Shown: positions 6,567-14,388, numbered from the stretch's first letter. The stretch: 32,801 bases of DNA from Nocardia brasiliensis NBRC 14402 (GCF_000308475.2 NZ_BAFT02000005.1:1-32801); one strand, 5' to 3'. Numbers and translations: made by a program. The notes: generated by a model not told the origin, from the sequence alone.

Positions 6567-8120
6567 ATGAGCGATAGCACGCCACCACCTTCCGATGATG
6601 AACGCCGGCTCGCCGAGCTCGGCTACAAACAGGAATTGGCGCGATCCTGGTCCGGATTCTCGAACTTCGCCATCAGCTTCACCATCGTCTCCATCCTGAC
6701 CGGTGGATTGGCCAGTTACGGAATAGGTTTGGCCAACGGCGGGCCGATCACCATGGCGTGGGGCTGGCCGCTGGTCTCGATCATGGTGCTGTTCGTGGGC
6801 ATGGCGATGGCGGAACTGGCCTCGGCCTATCCCACCTCCGGCGGCCTGTACTGGTGGGCATCGCAGCTCGGCGGGCCGGTGTGGGGCTGGTTCACCGGCT
6901 GGTTCAATTTGATCGGCCAGATCGCGGTGACCGCGGCGATCGACTACGGCGCGGCGATCTTCACGACGGTCGTGCTCAATGTGATCGGCATCGATATCGG
7001 CACCGACCGTACCGCGATCTTCCTGGTCTTCGTCGTCATTCTGGTGTTGCACGCGATACTCAACGCGATCGGTCCGCATCTGTCCGCGGTGATCAACAAT
7101 ATTTCCGCGTGGTGGCACGTCGGCGGCGTCGCGATATTCGTCCTGGTGCTCGCGTTCGGCGCGGAACAGCACCAGAGCGTCGGCTTCGTGTTCACCGAAA
7201 CGGTGGACAACAGCGCGGTCGGCTTCGGCGGCGTGGCGTTCAGTTTCCTGCTCGGCCTGCTGCACGCCCAGTACACCTTCACCGGATACGACGCGTCCGC
7301 GCACATGTCCGAGGAAACCCACGACGCGTCCCGGATGGCGGCGAAGGGCATCATCAACACCATCGTGGTGTCGGCGATCGCGGGCTATCTGCTGATCATG
7401 GCGGTGACGTTCGCGATCCCGAATCTGGACGACGCGCTGGACCCGGCGAAGAACAGCGGCTACCCGGTGATCTACATCCTGGAGAATTCGCTGAACTCCT
7501 TCTGGTCCGGGTTGCTGCTGATCATCGCGGCGATCGCACAGCTGTTCTGCGGCTACGCCTCGGTCACCTCGGCCTCGCGGATGCTGTTCGCGTTCGCCCG
7601 CGACGGGGCGGTGCCGGGTTCGGCGCTGTGGTCGAAACTTTCGGCGCGCAAGGTGCCGGTGAACGCGGTGCTCTTCATTTCCACGTTCGCTTTCGTACTG
7701 CTGATCCCCTCGATGCTGGTACCGGCCGAGAACGCGCCGACCGCCTACGCGGCCGCCACCTCGGTCGCGACCATCGGCCTGTACATCGCGTACGGCATTC
7801 CGATCCTGTTGCGCCAACTGAACGGCGCCAGATTCCGCACCGGCCCATGGCAATTGGGCCGCTGGTATCGGCCGGTCGGCATCGTCGCGCTGCTGTGGAT
7901 CGTCGCGATCAGTTTGCTGTTCATCCTGCCGATGGACGATCGAGGCTATCCCTGGAACAGCGAGTTCACCTGGAATACCGTCAATTACGCGCCGATCGCG
8001 TTGGCCGGCGTGGTCGGCGCGATCGGAATCTGGTGGTTCGTTTCGGCGCGCACCTGGTTCACCGGCCCGAAACGCACCGTCGAGCAGGCCCCCGACGACG
8101 AGGCACCCGTCAACGCGTAA
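6567..8120 (+). CDS. APC-superfamily amino acid / amine permease
   Basis: A 517-residue integral membrane protein beginning at ATG 6567 (CTGGAG 6 nt upstream). A short hydrophilic N-terminus with LAELGYKQELARSWSGFSNF leads into about 12 membrane spans. The family signature is clear: FAISFTIVSILTGG, then MAELASAYPTSGGLYWWAS, then YTFTGYDASAHMSEETHDASR, which is typical of the amino acid/choline (ACT) group including GABA and choline/ethanolamine permeases. It would move an amino acid or amine across the cytoplasmic membrane; substrate cannot be decided. A dyad in its leader suggests specific regulation. Confidence 0.85.
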   Translation: MSDSTPPPSDDERRLAELGYKQELARSWSGFSNFAISFTIVSILTGGLASYGIGLANGGPITMAWGWPLVSIMVLFVGMAMAELASAYPTSGGLYWWASQLGGPVWGWFTGWFNLIGQIAVTAAIDYGAAIFTTVVLNVIGIDIGTDRTAIFLVFVVILVLHAILNAIGPHLSAVINNISAWWHVGGVAIFVLVLAFGAEQHQSVGFVFTETVDNSAVGFGGVAFSFLLGLLHAQYTFTGYDASAHMSEETHDASRMAAKGIINTIVVSAIAGYLLIMAVTFAIPNLDDALDPAKNSGYPVIYILENSLNSFWSGLLLIIAAIAQLFCGYASVTSASRMLFAFARDGAVPGSALWSKLSARKVPVNAVLFISTFAFVLLIPSMLVPAENAPTAYAAATSVATIGLYIAYGIPILLRQLNGARFRTGPWQLGRWYRPVGIVALLWIVAISLLFILPMDDRGYPWNSEFTWNTVNYAPIALAGVVGAIGIWWFVSARTWFTGPKRTVEQAPDDEAPVNA

Positions 8121-8151
8121 TTTGTCGGTGCCGGTCGCTATGTTCGTCGGC

Positions 8152-8850
8152 ATGGAAAGGATCGACCTGGAGTGCGGGGCTGCGAACGGTCGGATCGTGT
8201 TTCCGGGCAACCCGTGGCCCGCCGGGCATGCCGTCGAGGAATTCGCGTGGACCGGGCGGCTCGATCGCGCCGGTAATCTGTGGTTCGACTTTCATCTCCG
8301 GTCGGCGGATTACGCGGCCGAGGGGCTGCCCGAGCACCCCGCGGGCGCGCCGGACTGGTCCTCGCCGGTGGTGTGGGCGAACTACCACCGGTGCACCCTG
8401 TCGTCCACCTATTGGGGCGAGGACGACGGCACCGGCTTTCTCGCGGCGACGCCGGGCAAACTTTTCCAGTTGAAAGCCGCTGCGCCGCAACGGCTCACCG
8501 CCGACCCGTTACCGTTACGGGAAATCGACGAACTCGAGTATCTGGCCTTCAACATCTACCTGCTCGGCCACGATTCGGTGGCCGATCAGGAGGTGCTGTT
8601 CACCCGCCGCGCGGACGGCGCGCACGATATCGAATGGTGCGGCCGGATCGCGCTGAGTTACGCGGACGATCACGAATTCCGCCACCGATTCCAAGTGCGC
8701 ACGACCGCCGCGCTCCAATACATCCGCTACCCCAACACCCTCACCACCGAGCAGGCACACCAGCGGCTGCGCGCTGTGCTGGACGCGCCCGAACTGTTCG
8801 AGACCGGGCTGGTCGAGGGCCAACCCGCGTGGGTGCCGAAGCGGCGCTGA
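8152..8850 (+). CDS. Conserved-looking protein of unknown function
   Basis: I do not recognise this 232-residue protein. The start is taken at ATG 8152; ATG 8140 and a TTG at 8122 are in frame, and none has a clear ribosome-binding site. No signal peptide or membrane span is seen. It is rich in aromatic residues and acids (WTGRLDRAGNLWFDFHLRSADY, VVWANYHRCTLSSTYWGEDDG, EIDELEYLAFNIYLLGHD), suggesting a soluble beta-rich cytoplasmic protein. It follows the permease on the same strand with only 31 nt between, so the two may be co-transcribed. It ends exactly where the convergent AhpD-like gene ends. Confidence 0.6.
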   Translation: MERIDLECGAANGRIVFPGNPWPAGHAVEEFAWTGRLDRAGNLWFDFHLRSADYAAEGLPEHPAGAPDWSSPVVWANYHRCTLSSTYWGEDDGTGFLAATPGKLFQLKAAAPQRLTADPLPLREIDELEYLAFNIYLLGHDSVADQEVLFTRRADGAHDIEWCGRIALSYADDHEFRHRFQVRTTAALQYIRYPNTLTTEQAHQRLRAVLDAPELFETGLVEGQPAWVPKRR

Positions 8851-9342
8851 CTACTGGGTGGTCGCGTGACTCGGGAGCACGCAGGCGGTGTCCAGGCCGA
8901 GCACCCGGTTGAGCCGACCGAAGGCCAGCCAGGACCCGATGCTCATGCTGAGTTCCACCACCTCGGCCTGGCTGTATTCGGCGAACATCCGCGTCCAGAA
9001 TTCGTCGTCGATGCTGTGGTGGTCCAGGGCGTAGCGCTCGGCGTATTCGGCGGCGAGCCTGGTGCGTTCGTCGAACGCCTCGGTGGTACGCCACTCGGTG
9101 ACGGCGTCGGCGAACTCGGGTTCCACCTTTTTGCCGTCCCGCTCGGTGCGCCAGTCCTGGCAGAACAGGCAGCCGTTGAGCTGGGCGATCCGCAGGCGCG
9201 CGGCCTCGAATTCGCGCAGCCCGAGGGTGCTGTGCGAATACACCGCCAGCGAGAATTGCGATGCGGCGACACCGATCCCGGGCACCATTTCGCCCCAGAC
9301 GTAACCGATCGGGTCCTTGCCCTCGGGGATATCGACGATCAT
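8851..9342 (-). CDS. AhpD-like / carboxymuconolactone decarboxylase family protein
   Basis: A 163-residue protein starting at ATG 9342 with GGAAGGAAA a few bases upstream. The segment AARLRIAQLNGCLFCQDWRT places a CxxC pair (C58, C61) at the start of a helix as in AhpD-like alkylhydroperoxidase proteins, followed by helices AFDERTRLAAEYAERYALDH and AEVVELSMSIGSWLAFGRLNRVLGL. Family members act as thiol peroxidase partners or in aromatic degradation. Its start overlaps the stop of the DapB-like gene by ATGA, so the two are translationally coupled and presumably act in the same pathway. Confidence 0.8.
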   Translation of the reverse strand: MIVDIPEGKDPIGYVWGEMVPGIGVAASQFSLAVYSHSTLGLREFEAARLRIAQLNGCLFCQDWRTERDGKKVEPEFADAVTEWRTTEAFDERTRLAAEYAERYALDHHSIDDEFWTRMFAEYSQAEVVELSMSIGSWLAFGRLNRVLGLDTACVLPSHATTQ

Positions 9343-10418
9343 GGGTATTTCCTTCCGAGTTTGCCGACCGCGGGACGCAGCGGGATATCGAGTGCGTCGT
9401 AGAGTCCTGGGCCCGCTTCGACGAGCCAATCGATCGCGCTCACCAAACGCCCTACCGCCGTGGCGTTTCCGCCCGCCGAGCGGTTGCCGTTCTCGTCGCT
9501 CGCCTCGACGGTGACCTCGATGCGCGGCTGCCCCTCGATGATGACCCGGTGCGCGCCGTCACCGTCGGCCGGGGCGGGCCAGTCCGGCGCGCAGGACGGA
9601 TGGATACGGGTGACGTGCTCGACCACGATGCGGGGCGCGCCGTCGACGATGCCCTGCACCTCGAACCGCACCGCGCCCTGCGTGCCCGCCGCGAACTCGC
9701 CCATCGACCGGGTGCTGATCGTGGCGTCCAGCGCGCGGCGATCCAGGGTCTCGCGGATCTCGTCCAACTCGACACCCAGCGCCCGGGCCATCAAACGAAT
9801 CTGCCCGCCCCACACCATGGTCGGCACGCTCGGCGCGAGCATCGGCGGCTGATAGTCCATCGGCTGGCCCATACCGACCAGGTAGCGGACCGAATCGGGC
9901 TGGTCGTAGGTGGAGTAGTCGAAGATCTCCTGGCATCGGATCACCTCGACCGTGCTGCCGAGCCCGCTGATCAGCAGCGGCAGCACATCGTTGCCCCAGC
10001 CCGGATCGACACCGGACACGAACAGCGCACCGCCGCCTTCCGCGATCGCCGCCAGCACCGGCTCGCGGATCTCGGCCGGTGCGTTGCGCGGGTCGTAGAG
10101 CGCGTACAGCGCCGGGGTGACGACGACCGCGCCCGCGCGCAGCGCGCGGACGATATCGGCGAGCGCCGCATCGGGCCGGATATCGCCGGAGGCCGCGTAC
10201 ACGATCGCGCGCGGACTCGCGGCCAGCACCGCGTCCACGTCATCGGTGGCGGCGACACCGAGCGAGTAGTCGAGCCCGCTCAACTCCCCCGCGTCGCGCC
10301 CGACTTTGTCCGGATTGTGGACGAGCACACTCGTGAGTTCCAGCGCCGGATGCGCCTCGACGGCCCGAATGGCCGCTCGGCCGACATTGCCGGTGCCCCA
10401 CACCGCCGTGGAGATCAT
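9339..10418 (-). CDS. DapB-like NAD(P)-dependent dehydrogenase
   Basis: A 359-residue protein. The N-terminal Rossmann fold begins ISTAVWGTGNVGRAAIRAV with the glycine pattern of dihydrodipicolinate reductase. The rest (YAASGDIRPDAAL, FVSGVDPGWGNDVLPLLISGL, QEIFDYSTYDQPDSVR) resembles the DapB-fold amine dehydrogenase group that includes 2,4-diaminopentanoate dehydrogenase, rather than lysine-pathway DapB, which is shorter (about 250 residues). Mycobacterial relatives often sit with lipid or steroid genes. ATG 10418 follows a TAnnnT box by 6 nt, suggesting a leaderless mRNA. An ATGA overlap joins it to the AhpD-like gene. Substrate unknown; the upstream KstR2-type palindrome hints at a lipid or steroid link. 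Confidence 0.7.
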   Translation of the reverse strand: MISTAVWGTGNVGRAAIRAVEAHPALELTSVLVHNPDKVGRDAGELSGLDYSLGVAATDDVDAVLAASPRAIVYAASGDIRPDAALADIVRALRAGAVVVTPALYALYDPRNAPAEIREPVLAAIAEGGGALFVSGVDPGWGNDVLPLLISGLGSTVEVIRCQEIFDYSTYDQPDSVRYLVGMGQPMDYQPPMLAPSVPTMVWGGQIRLMARALGVELDEIRETLDRRALDATISTRSMGEFAAGTQGAVRFEVQGIVDGAPRIVVEHVTRIHPSCAPDWPAPADGDGAHRVIIEGQPRIEVTVEASDENGNRSAGGNATAVGRLVSAIDWLVEAGPGLYDALDIPLRPAVGKLGRKYP

Positions 10419-10424
10419 GCGGCG

Positions 10425-10443
10425 AGCGTAGCAAGCGCTTGGT
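10425..10443 (-). promoter_or_regulatory. Leaderless -10 box and KstR2-type palindrome
   Basis: On the minus strand TACGCT (plus 10425-10430) lies 6 nt before the ATG at 10418, the spacing of an actinobacterial leaderless promoter. The palindrome AGCAAGCGCTTGGT (10430-10443) directly abuts it and matches the consensus AnCAAGnnCTTGnT reported for the mycobacterial TetR-family regulator KstR2 (from memory) at every fixed position. Binding there would block the promoter. Other TetR proteins may use similar CAAG/CTTG sites. Confidence 0.6.
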
Positions 10444-10539
10444 CGGTTCACGTCGATATCGCGAACCTGGTAGGCTGACGTCATCTTCGGAGCAAGCGTG
10501 ACGTTTCCGCGCTCCAACCCCCTTTTCGAAGCATCCCGG

Positions 10540-10570
10540 AGTTATCTGTAACCGACGGTTACAGATAACT
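10540..10570 (-). terminator. 31-nt perfect palindrome after lipase gene
   Basis: Two 14-nt arms, AGTTATCTGTAACC (10540-10553) and GGTTACAGATAACT (10557-10570), are separated by GAC. The repeat begins 4 nt after the lipase stop codon, so a terminator is the simplest reading. The unusually AT-rich arms and the TAACCGnCGGTTA core also look like a TetR-type operator about 120 nt upstream of the DapB-like gene. Confidence 0.6.
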
Positions 10571-10574
10571 GTGC

Positions 10575-11297
10575 TTACGCTGCGGGCTGCGGCGGGCAGT
10601 CGGTGCCGAGTGGTCCGCCCCGCAACGCCGCATCGATCAACTGCTGCATCGCCAGATCGATCGGCTCGTCCGCGTGCGACACCGCGCGGCCCGGACAGAA
10701 CGCCTGCACACTGACGTTGACCGCGCCGGGCAGCGGCTCGCGTTCCTCCCCCGCATCGGTGCTGAACAGGTGATAGGCGGGCAGGCCCGGCGGCAGCGCC
10801 GGTTCGGTGTTGAGCCGGGTGAGGAATTCCGAGCCGGGCACCAGATCGCGGCATCCCGCGGCCCACGCACAGGCGACGCCGAGATACGTGCCGTACTCCG
10901 AGGTGCCGTAGTCGACGTAGGTGCCGACCTGCGCCCGCCCGTCGAGGAACTTGACGAAATGACGTTGCGCGAGCCCGCCCATCGAGTGCCCGACCAGGTC
11001 GACTCGAGCGGCACCGGTCTCGCGCCGGATCGCGGCGACCCGGTCCGCGACCGCCTGCGCGGAATCCGTGATCGCGGCGGTCCCCGTCGGATCACCCAGG
11101 AGCAGCATCGAGTACGCGGCATAGCCGCGCGCTCCGAGCCAGGCCCGCAACGTCTCGATCTTGCCCGCGTCGGCGGCGAAACCGCCGAGCACGAGCACCG
11201 GACGCGCGGGCGCCGGCACGGCGCCGGCCGGAACCACGCCGAACCCCATTGCCACGCAACACAACACCACGGCCCACCGGGTCACCCGGACCAGCAT
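10575..11297 (-). CDS. Secreted lipase/esterase, alpha/beta-hydrolase
   Basis: A 240-residue protein. ATG 11297 is preferred over GTG 11303 because the GGGAG site sits 5 nt before the ATG and would overlap the GTG. Residues 1-28 are a Sec signal peptide ending AGAVPAPA. The mature enzyme starts with RPVLVLGGFAADAGKIETL (oxyanion region) and has the nucleophile elbow LVGHSMGGL (S105), the arrangement of class 2 lipases / LipA-EstA-like esterases. A later SHADEPIDL probably carries the catalytic histidine. Cysteines C148/C156 region (GVACAWAAGCRDL) and two others could form disulfides outside the cell. Substrate unknown, short-chain esters likely. Confidence 0.75.
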   Translation of the reverse strand: MLVRVTRWAVVLCCVAMGFGVVPAGAVPAPARPVLVLGGFAADAGKIETLRAWLGARGYAAYSMLLLGDPTGTAAITDSAQAVADRVAAIRRETGAARVDLVGHSMGGLAQRHFVKFLDGRAQVGTYVDYGTSEYGTYLGVACAWAAGCRDLVPGSEFLTRLNTEPALPPGLPAYHLFSTDAGEEREPLPGAVNVSVQAFCPGRAVSHADEPIDLAMQQLIDAALRGGPLGTDCPPQPAA

Positions 11298-11501
11298 GCG
11301 CACTCCCTTCGGTCGGAAAAGCCCAGGACTTTCGCCTGCACCCTACGTCGAGGTTCCAGTCGCACACCCGCCCCGAGTTCCAATGGCGCGATACTGCCTT
11401 TTCGACTCGGACACCCCCGCGAAACTCTGGGAATGCCGCCCCAGGCCCAGGTAGCGTAGGCCTTGCCGCCAAATAATTCCGCCAAAGCGAGAGGGCTGGC
11501 C

Positions 11502-11831
11502 ATGGGGTCCGAACCAACTGCACTCGGCTATCTGCGCCGCGACGTGTCGGGTGCGCAACGGACATGGGACGCGTCCCAGATCCGTAACCTGGCCAAACGT
11601 CTCGGCTACCACCTGCTCACCACCGTGGAATACGACGCCACCACCGAAGACCCGATCGGCCGGCTGATCTCCATGGTCGACGCGCACGGGCTCGAAGCAC
11701 TCATCACTCCCACGCTCGACCACCTCGAAGGTACGGCCGAGCCGCTGGTCAACAGCTGCGACATCATCACCGCGCGGCCCGAACACACCTACGCCCGCTG
11801 GGCTATCCCGCAGTACGACACCGGCGCGTGA
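11502..11831 (+). CDS. Stand-alone resolvase-like domain protein
   Basis: A 109-residue protein starting at ATG 11502 behind GAGAGGG. ALGYLRRDVSGAQRTWDASQIRNLAKRLGYHLLTTVEY resembles the first strand, the nucleophile loop (YxRvS...Q) and the following helix of the serine-recombinase catalytic domain; IGRLISMVDAHGLEALITPTLDHLEG resembles the next part of that fold. It ends there: there is no DNA-binding helix-turn-helix and no recombinase domain. It is therefore unlikely to recombine DNA by itself and may be a domesticated remnant or regulator. It converges with the esterase homologue, 1 nt apart. Confidence 0.55.
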   Translation: MGSEPTALGYLRRDVSGAQRTWDASQIRNLAKRLGYHLLTTVEYDATTEDPIGRLISMVDAHGLEALITPTLDHLEGTAEPLVNSCDIITARPEHTYARWAIPQYDTGA

Positions 11832-11832
11832 A

Positions 11833-12975
11833 TCAGCTCGCGACGCCGGTGTGCACGTGCAAGAGGGCCGCCGCCTGCTCGACGATGAGATGGTCGAGCG
11901 GAAAGTAGCCCTGCCGCGGCTCGGGATCGGACCGGCTACGCGCCGCCTCGGGTGTGGTCGCAGATAGCAGCCCCCAGCTGGAAGTACGGCTCTGCAAAAA
12001 GCTCTCGTGGGTGTCCGGTGCCGGTTCCGCGAGACCGAGCACCGCGCTGCTGCCCAGACTGCCGATGATGCAGGCGTACTGCTCGTCCTCGAGCAAGGAC
12101 CCGACGATCGCACCGGCGCACGCATAGCCCGGCAACTCCGCCCGCGCGGACGCGCGCACTTGATGCTGCCGCAGGTGCAGGTTGTGCGCGAAGACGAGCG
12201 TCGGACCCCGGCGCGCCTCGATATCGCGGATCTCCAACAGGTTCTGGGCCATGAGCGCGTCCCGGGTGGCGAGCAGCAGGGTGATCCGCTCGTCCGTGGC
12301 CAACCGCCGCGCGGCGGCACGGTGATAGCGGAGCAGGCCGATACCGGCGTCGAGATATGCTGCGGCCCTGCGCCATTCGGCGCGCGAGGACGCCGCGATC
12401 AGGTCCGACGCACGTTTACGCAGGGCGAGTGCCATATCGTCGGCGAGCAACCGCAGGCGATCGGCCGCCGCGGTGGCACCGGGCGACTCGGCGGGGTCGA
12501 GTACCGCCGCCGAGCGGCTCCAGCGTTCGTCCGGGCCGAGCAGATCGCTGAAATCCAGATCGAGCCGCAGGTAGTCCCGGGCGTACTCGAGATAGCGGCG
12601 CGGGCTCGGCGCACTGTAGTTCTCGCTCGGTGTGTCGAAACCGTGGAACGAGAGCTGTTGCGCGGGCGGACGGTCCCGGTTGTAGTCGCGCAACCACCCG
12701 ACCAACTTCCGGTTGGCGTCCAGCGCACCGAAGCCGTGCGAGAAGCCTTGATCCAGCGCGCTATCGAGGGTGCCGCTGCCCGCTCGCACGAAATCGTCGA
12801 CCGCGAAGGCGGCCACCCGATCGGTTTCCAGCACGATCGAGCGGAAACCCAGCTCGACCAGTTGCGCGAACAGTTCGTTGCGGATCAGCGCGAAAGCCGG
12901 TTCCTGATGGGTCGGCTCACCCAGGCCGAGCAGTTCACACGCGGGTGGTACGAAGTCACGAATTTCCTGCGTCAT
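11833..12975 (-). CDS. Erythromycin esterase homologue
   Basis: A 380-residue protein of the erythromycin-esterase family (PF05139). Residues placed like the catalytic set of EreB/EreC are visible: GEPTH with E20 and H23, VLETDR with E50, and VFAHNLHLRQ with H264; spacing between them is close to that in EreB. Ere enzymes open the macrolide lactone ring, but many family members hydrolyse other esters, so activity on macrolides is unproven. No signal peptide: cytoplasmic. ATG 12975 follows TACGAT by 8 nt, suggesting a leaderless transcript. It is divergent from a MerR-type regulator and the two share an 82-nt control region. A resistance role is plausible because an erm gene lies 9 kb away. 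Confidence 0.75.
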   Translation of the reverse strand: MTQEIRDFVPPACELLGLGEPTHQEPAFALIRNELFAQLVELGFRSIVLETDRVAAFAVDDFVRAGSGTLDSALDQGFSHGFGALDANRKLVGWLRDYNRDRPPAQQLSFHGFDTPSENYSAPSPRRYLEYARDYLRLDLDFSDLLGPDERWSRSAAVLDPAESPGATAAADRLRLLADDMALALRKRASDLIAASSRAEWRRAAAYLDAGIGLLRYHRAAARRLATDERITLLLATRDALMAQNLLEIRDIEARRGPTLVFAHNLHLRQHQVRASARAELPGYACAGAIVGSLLEDEQYACIIGSLGSSAVLGLAEPAPDTHESFLQSRTSSWGLLSATTPEAARSRSDPEPRQGYFPLDHLIVEQAAALLHVHTGVAS

Positions 12976-13057
12976 GTGGATCAATCGTATCTTTGAAACA
13001 CCGGTTGAGGCTTCGGCGCTATCAGCCGATAGATCGAACGGTAAAGTCTCAAAGACG
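12976..13057. promoter_or_regulatory. Divergent control region, MerR-type promoter
   Basis: For the plus strand, TTGAGG (13005-13010) and TAGATC (13030-13035) are 19 nt apart, the lengthened spacer typical of promoters switched by MerR proteins, and the spacer holds the dyad TCGGC-N7-GCCGA (13013-13029). An outer repeat CTTTGA (12991-12996) / TCAAAG (13048-13053) brackets it. For the minus strand, TACGAT (plus 12984-12989) lies 8 nt from the esterase ATG. The regulator probably controls both genes. Confidence 0.5.
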
Positions 13058-13792
13058 ATGAGAACCTTGCGTCCCGCCGACCTCGCTCGCGAACACGGAC
13101 TGTCCACCCAGGCGATCCGCAACTACGAGCAGGACGGGTTCCTCCCGCCCGCGGCGCGCAGCCCCAGCGGCTACCGGATCTACACCGAGGTGCACGCCGC
13201 CGCGCTGCGCGCCTACCTCGCCCTGCTCCCCGCCTACGGGCACGCGCTCGGCGGGCAGATCATGCGCGCACTGCACGACGGCGACCTGGACAAGGTCCTG
13301 CGCACCATCGATCGGGGCCACAGCCAGTTGCTCCGCGACCGGGAAACCCTCGACACGGTAAGGAAATCCGTCGCACACCTGACCGCGGCACCCACCGGCT
13401 CGACGATGCCCGACGACCGTGCGTCCCGCACCATCGGCGAACTGGCGCACCGCATCCGGGTCACCCCGGCGACGTTGCGCAAGTGGGAAGCTGCCGGGAT
13501 CCTCGTCCCGGCCCGCGACCGAGCCACCGGCTACCGCCGCTACCACGCGAGCGACACCCGGGACGCCGAACTCGCCCACCTGCTCCGACGCGGCGGTTAT
13601 CCACTGCAGCACATCGCCACGGTGCTGCAACAGGTCCGGACGGCCGGCGGCACCACCGCTCTGGCCGACGCCCTCGACGACTGGCAACACAAACTCACCA
13701 CCCAGGGCCTGGCCATGCTCGACGCCGCCGCCCAACTCAGCCACTACCGTCACTTACTCGAACACGCTGCGCCAGAACAACTCCCGGTCTAG
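13058..13792 (+). CDS. MerR-family regulator with two helix-turn-helix domains
   Basis: A 244-residue protein. Residues 1-65 are a MerR winged helix: LRPADLAREHGLSTQAIRNYEQDGFLPP, then SGYRIY. Residues 124-190 are a second one: TIGELAHRIRVTPATLRKWEAAGILVP, then TGYRRY. The linker (about 75-120) is helical like a dimerisation helix, and a further helical tail follows the second domain. No cysteine cluster for metal and no TipAS-type drug-binding domain is seen. MerR proteins normally dimerise with one DNA-binding domain each; here one chain carries both. It is divergent from the esterase homologue, so it is the obvious regulator of that gene and of itself. ATG 13058 begins the recognisable fold; an in-frame GTG at 12974 would overlap the promoter. 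Confidence 0.8.
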   Translation: MRTLRPADLAREHGLSTQAIRNYEQDGFLPPAARSPSGYRIYTEVHAAALRAYLALLPAYGHALGGQIMRALHDGDLDKVLRTIDRGHSQLLRDRETLDTVRKSVAHLTAAPTGSTMPDDRASRTIGELAHRIRVTPATLRKWEAAGILVPARDRATGYRRYHASDTRDAELAHLLRRGGYPLQHIATVLQQVRTAGGTTALADALDDWQHKLTTQGLAMLDAAAQLSHYRHLLEHAAPEQLPV

Positions 13793-13891
13793 CGCTCCGG
13801 GATGACCGCATATCGCACCGAAGGCGAGCAACCGCGCCCCGCGCCACTGCAAGCGGCTTGAGCAGCGGGGAAACGGATAGCGGAAACAGGT

Positions 13892-13920
13892 CCGGTATCA
13901 GTCGACCACCGGCGGTTTTT
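13892..13920 (+). terminator. Weak terminator after MerR gene
   Basis: CCGGT (13892-13896) can pair with ACCGG (13908-13912), followed shortly by CGGTTTTT, one of the few T-runs in the window. The stem is only 5 bp. It lies between the convergent MerR and NTF2-like genes. Confidence 0.35.
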
Positions 13921-13965
13921 GTCCAGCCTGGCCGTGAGCGGACAGCCGTGTCTGTGGCTGCCGCG

Positions 13966-14388
13966 TCATTCCTGTGCAGTCGGTGCGATGCCGAAGGGGT
14001 TGTCGATGATGTAGCGGTAACGACCGTCCGCGCCACGGCGCACGATATCGGTGGAGGTGCCCTCGATTTTCACCGGCTTGCCGTTCGATCCGACGCCGTC
14101 GAGATACCAGTCGTAGATCAGCACCGCGGTGTCGTCGGCGCTGTAGATGTGCCGGATCCGGCGCTGTGCCATGGGCACGCCGAGGGCAAGGAATTCCTCC
14201 ATCGCCCTGCGAATCCCCGCACCCCGCACCGGATTCCCGGGCGCGGGCATGAATATCGCGTCGTCCTCGTACAGTTCCATGCATGCCTCGATGTCGCCGC
14301 TGTTGTAGCGGTCGAGGAACACCTGCGGGAAATCCTCGGCTCGATCCGGAAGCGGTGGAACCTGCGCTGTGGACTGCTGCTTGCCCAT
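13966..14388 (-). CDS. NTF2-like / SnoaL-type protein
   Basis: A 140-residue protein starting at ATG 14388 with AAGGAG 5 nt upstream. VFLDRYNSGDIEACMELYEDDAIFMPAPG is the standard opening of the DUF4440 / SnoaL-like cone fold, followed by AGIRRAMEEFLALG, a strand pair around AVLIYDWYLDG, and RYIIDNPFG at the end. Members include ketosteroid-isomerase-like enzymes, ligand-binding proteins and stress proteins; the conserved core does not fix the function here. A dyad 64 nt upstream may be its operator. Confidence 0.8.
   Translation of the reverse strand: MGKQQSTAQVPPLPDRAEDFPQVFLDRYNSGDIEACMELYEDDAIFMPAPGNPVRGAGIRRAMEEFLALGVPMAQRRIRHIYSADDTAVLIYDWYLDGVGSNGKPVKIEGTSTDIVRRGADGRYRYIIDNPFGIAPTAQE

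Noticed and set aside
6405..8210. 600-codon open frame on the minus strand across the permease gene
   Set aside because: Antisense shadow: GC-rich third positions remove stop codons. The translation is Arg/Asp/His-rich with no family pattern, while the plus strand encodes a clear APC permease.
11502..11831. Mobile element marked by a resolvase gene
   Set aside because: The protein has only part of a resolvase domain, and no inverted repeats, transposase or target duplication flank it.
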